Of a stretch of 14,997 bases of DNA, positions 14,077 to 14,997 are shown in pieces (position 1 is the first letter of the stretch; every line of letters starts with the position of its first letter). Source of the stretch: JBECKQ01 sp040235375. GTDB taxonomy: Bacteria > Planctomycetota > Phycisphaerae > UBA1845. Where the stretch lies: the NCBI GenBank assembly GCA_040235375.1, contig JBECKQ010000213.1, forward strand, positions 1-14,997, written 5' to 3'. The position numbers and the translations under genes were made by a program. Under the pieces are notes generated by a model. The model ran no database searches and was not told the DNA's origin. It saw only the letters and a list, made by a program, of their open reading frames with translations.

Positions 14077-14703
14077 ATGATCCGGAAGATCCCCGTGCTT
14101 TTTGTGGATGAGTCGAACGTCTGCGACGAGATAACGGCCCACTTCGCCGATTCCTGTTTCGAGATACACTGCTATACGGACGTCAACACCGCCCAGAAGG
14201 AGCTGAACTCGTCGCGATTCGAGATCGCCGTCGTCGATCTGCGGGCGACGCTCGCCGACGGCGGGTCATTTATCGAGCACCTGGTGGATGCCATACCGAA
14301 GATCCGGTGCATTGCCATGGTGGAGAAGCCGGACGTGGCATCGGTGCAGACCGCGATGAAGCTGGGATGCAAGAGCTACCTGGCGAAGCCCGTGTCGGCC
14401 GACGCGGCGTTGAAGGCGATTCAGGACGTGGCCCAGACCTGCGGGCTATTCAAGCTGAGCGACCGGGAGCTTCAGTTGAGACTCTCGCGGCTGCTGCGCG
14501 CTCAACGGCTGCGTCAGGAAGTCACGCTGACGGAGATGGCGAACCGGGTCGGCCTCTCGAAGGCGCAGCTTTCACAGATCGAGCTGGGCAAGAGCTGGCC
14601 GAGCTTCCCGACGCTCAAGCGGATTTCCGACGAGCTGGACCAGCCATTCTCGACCCTGTTTCGCGCCGTCGAGGAAGAAAGTGCGCTGACCAGCGGAGCG
14701 TAG
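14077..14703 (+). CDS. Receiver (CheY-like) domain fused to XRE-type helix-turn-helix regulator
   Basis: This 208-residue protein joins an N-terminal response-regulator receiver domain (about 1-120) to a C-terminal XRE/HTH_3 DNA-binding domain (about 135-195: LTEMANRVGLSKAQLSQIEL, then PTLKRISDELDQPFSTLF). The receiver keeps the acidic pair Asp11/Glu12, the phospho-acceptor position Asp54 (AVVDLRA) and Lys104 (YLAKPV). The switch Thr/Ser after beta-4 appears to be Val82 (IAMVEKPD), so phosphorylation signalling may be altered. The ATG at 14077 has AAGGTG eight bases upstream; a TTG at 14056 is a weaker start. Most DNA-binding response regulators use OmpR, NarL or Fis domains, so this pairing is uncommon. 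No histidine kinase is adjacent, so it is probably an orphan regulator. Its targets are unknown. Confidence 0.8.
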   Translation: MIRKIPVLFVDESNVCDEITAHFADSCFEIHCYTDVNTAQKELNSSRFEIAVVDLRATLADGGSFIEHLVDAIPKIRCIAMVEKPDVASVQTAMKLGCKSYLAKPVSADAALKAIQDVAQTCGLFKLSDRELQLRLSRLLRAQRLRQEVTLTEMANRVGLSKAQLSQIELGKSWPSFPTLKRISDELDQPFSTLFRAVEEESALTSGA

Positions 14704-14709
14704 CGGGCG

Positions 14710-14997
14710 TCACTCGGGCCGGGCGGCGTCAAGCCAGGCTTCGATGTCGGCCGCGACCTGATCGGGAGTGCGGTCAATCACCCTGACAGCGAAATGAGCC
14801 GTCGCGGCGTAGAGAGGCGCTCGGCGGTTAAGGACCGCGCGGACCTCCTCCAGGCCGCCGCCGGCAAGGTCGGGACGGGTCCGGGAGCTTTGCGGATCCC
14901 TTTCTATGCGCCGCCAGAGATCCTCGGCGGGGGCTTCCAGCCAGACGACCGTGCCATACCTGCGTATGCGGACACGGTTCGTTTCGAACTCGACGGC
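14710..14997 (-). CDS. aroK: Shikimate kinase, C-terminal part (5' end beyond the window)
   Basis: Reading the minus strand from the right edge gives 95 residues ending in a TGA at 14710-14712. The translation contains YGTVVWLEAPAEDLWRRIER, then RTRPDLAGGG, LEEVRAVLNRRAPLYAATAH and a final helix. This matches the end of shikimate kinase: the 'VVWL.A....L..R' strand and helix, the lid region with 'RPLL', and the 'L..R.PLY...A' motif. Shikimate kinase phosphorylates shikimate with ATP in chorismate synthesis. The lid Arg and the RAPLY adenine-side motif are intact. The Walker A and shikimate-binding residues lie outside the window. The gene converges on the REC-XRE regulator with only 6 bp between stop codons. 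Confidence 0.85.
   Translation of the reverse strand, partial: AVEFETNRVRIRRYGTVVWLEAPAEDLWRRIERDPQSSRTRPDLAGGGLEEVRAVLNRRAPLYAATAHFAVRVIDRTPDQVAADIEAWLDAARPE

Noticed and set aside
13871..14077. Minus-strand frame ending in TVRPDGTISVTRNN, which looks protein-like
   Set aside because: It has only a TTG start overlapping the regulator's own start region, and most of the frame has poor codon bias. It might be a gene remnant, but the evidence is too thin.

Overview
This is a GC-rich (roughly 65%) bacterial window, densely coded. The organism is Gram-negative, because it carries lpxB of lipid A synthesis. The mixture of house-keeping and sensory genes would suit a planctomycete-type (Phycisphaerae-like) metagenomic genome, but that placement is an impression and I cannot test it from sequence alone.

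Left part (1-7.5 kb), mostly on the minus strand. A probable 3' gene end on the plus strand (2-127) meets a SpoIIM-like membrane protein (124-735). Next come a stand-alone HslV-like Ntn-hydrolase with an N-terminal Ser (784-1353), a 4-hydroxybutyrate/acetyl-CoA-type CoA-transferase (1707-3116), a 966-residue FAD plus [4Fe-4S] 2-hydroxyacid dehydrogenase (3291-6191) and a GT4-like glycosyltransferase (6317-7498). The dehydrogenase and CoA-transferase look like a catabolic pair (2-hydroxyacid oxidation plus CoA activation) and share short sequence words in their leaders.

Middle part (7.5-10.5 kb), plus strand. An AT-rich -10-like box at 7568-7574 reads as a promoter element on both strands, between the glycosyltransferase and ribF (7624-8574, TTG start). 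ribF is followed closely by nrnA, a DHH-family nanoRNase/pAp phosphatase (8582-9598), and a secreted beta-propeller protein of unknown function (9604-10470).

Right part (10.5-15 kb). lpxB (10616-11998) is about 70 residues longer than usual. Much of the surplus is encoded by, or lies beside, short purine-rich 7-bp repeats. Related 7-bp arrays form the lpxB 3' end and, inverted, the leader of the next gene, a PocR-like/GAF/SpoIIE-type phosphatase (12088-13728). After a 348-bp gap come an unusual receiver-XRE fusion regulator (14077-14703) and, convergent with it, the C-terminal part of shikimate kinase (14710-14997, truncated by the window edge).

The most unusual thing here is the 7-bp repeat system in and around lpxB: two sequence families with the same period, both orientations, and in-frame invasion of an essential-type enzyme gene. 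The other items worth a second look are the orphan Ser-type HslV-like protease, the REC-XRE regulator and the dehydrogenase/CoA-transferase pair. I saw no tRNA, rRNA, CRISPR array, IS element or prophage.
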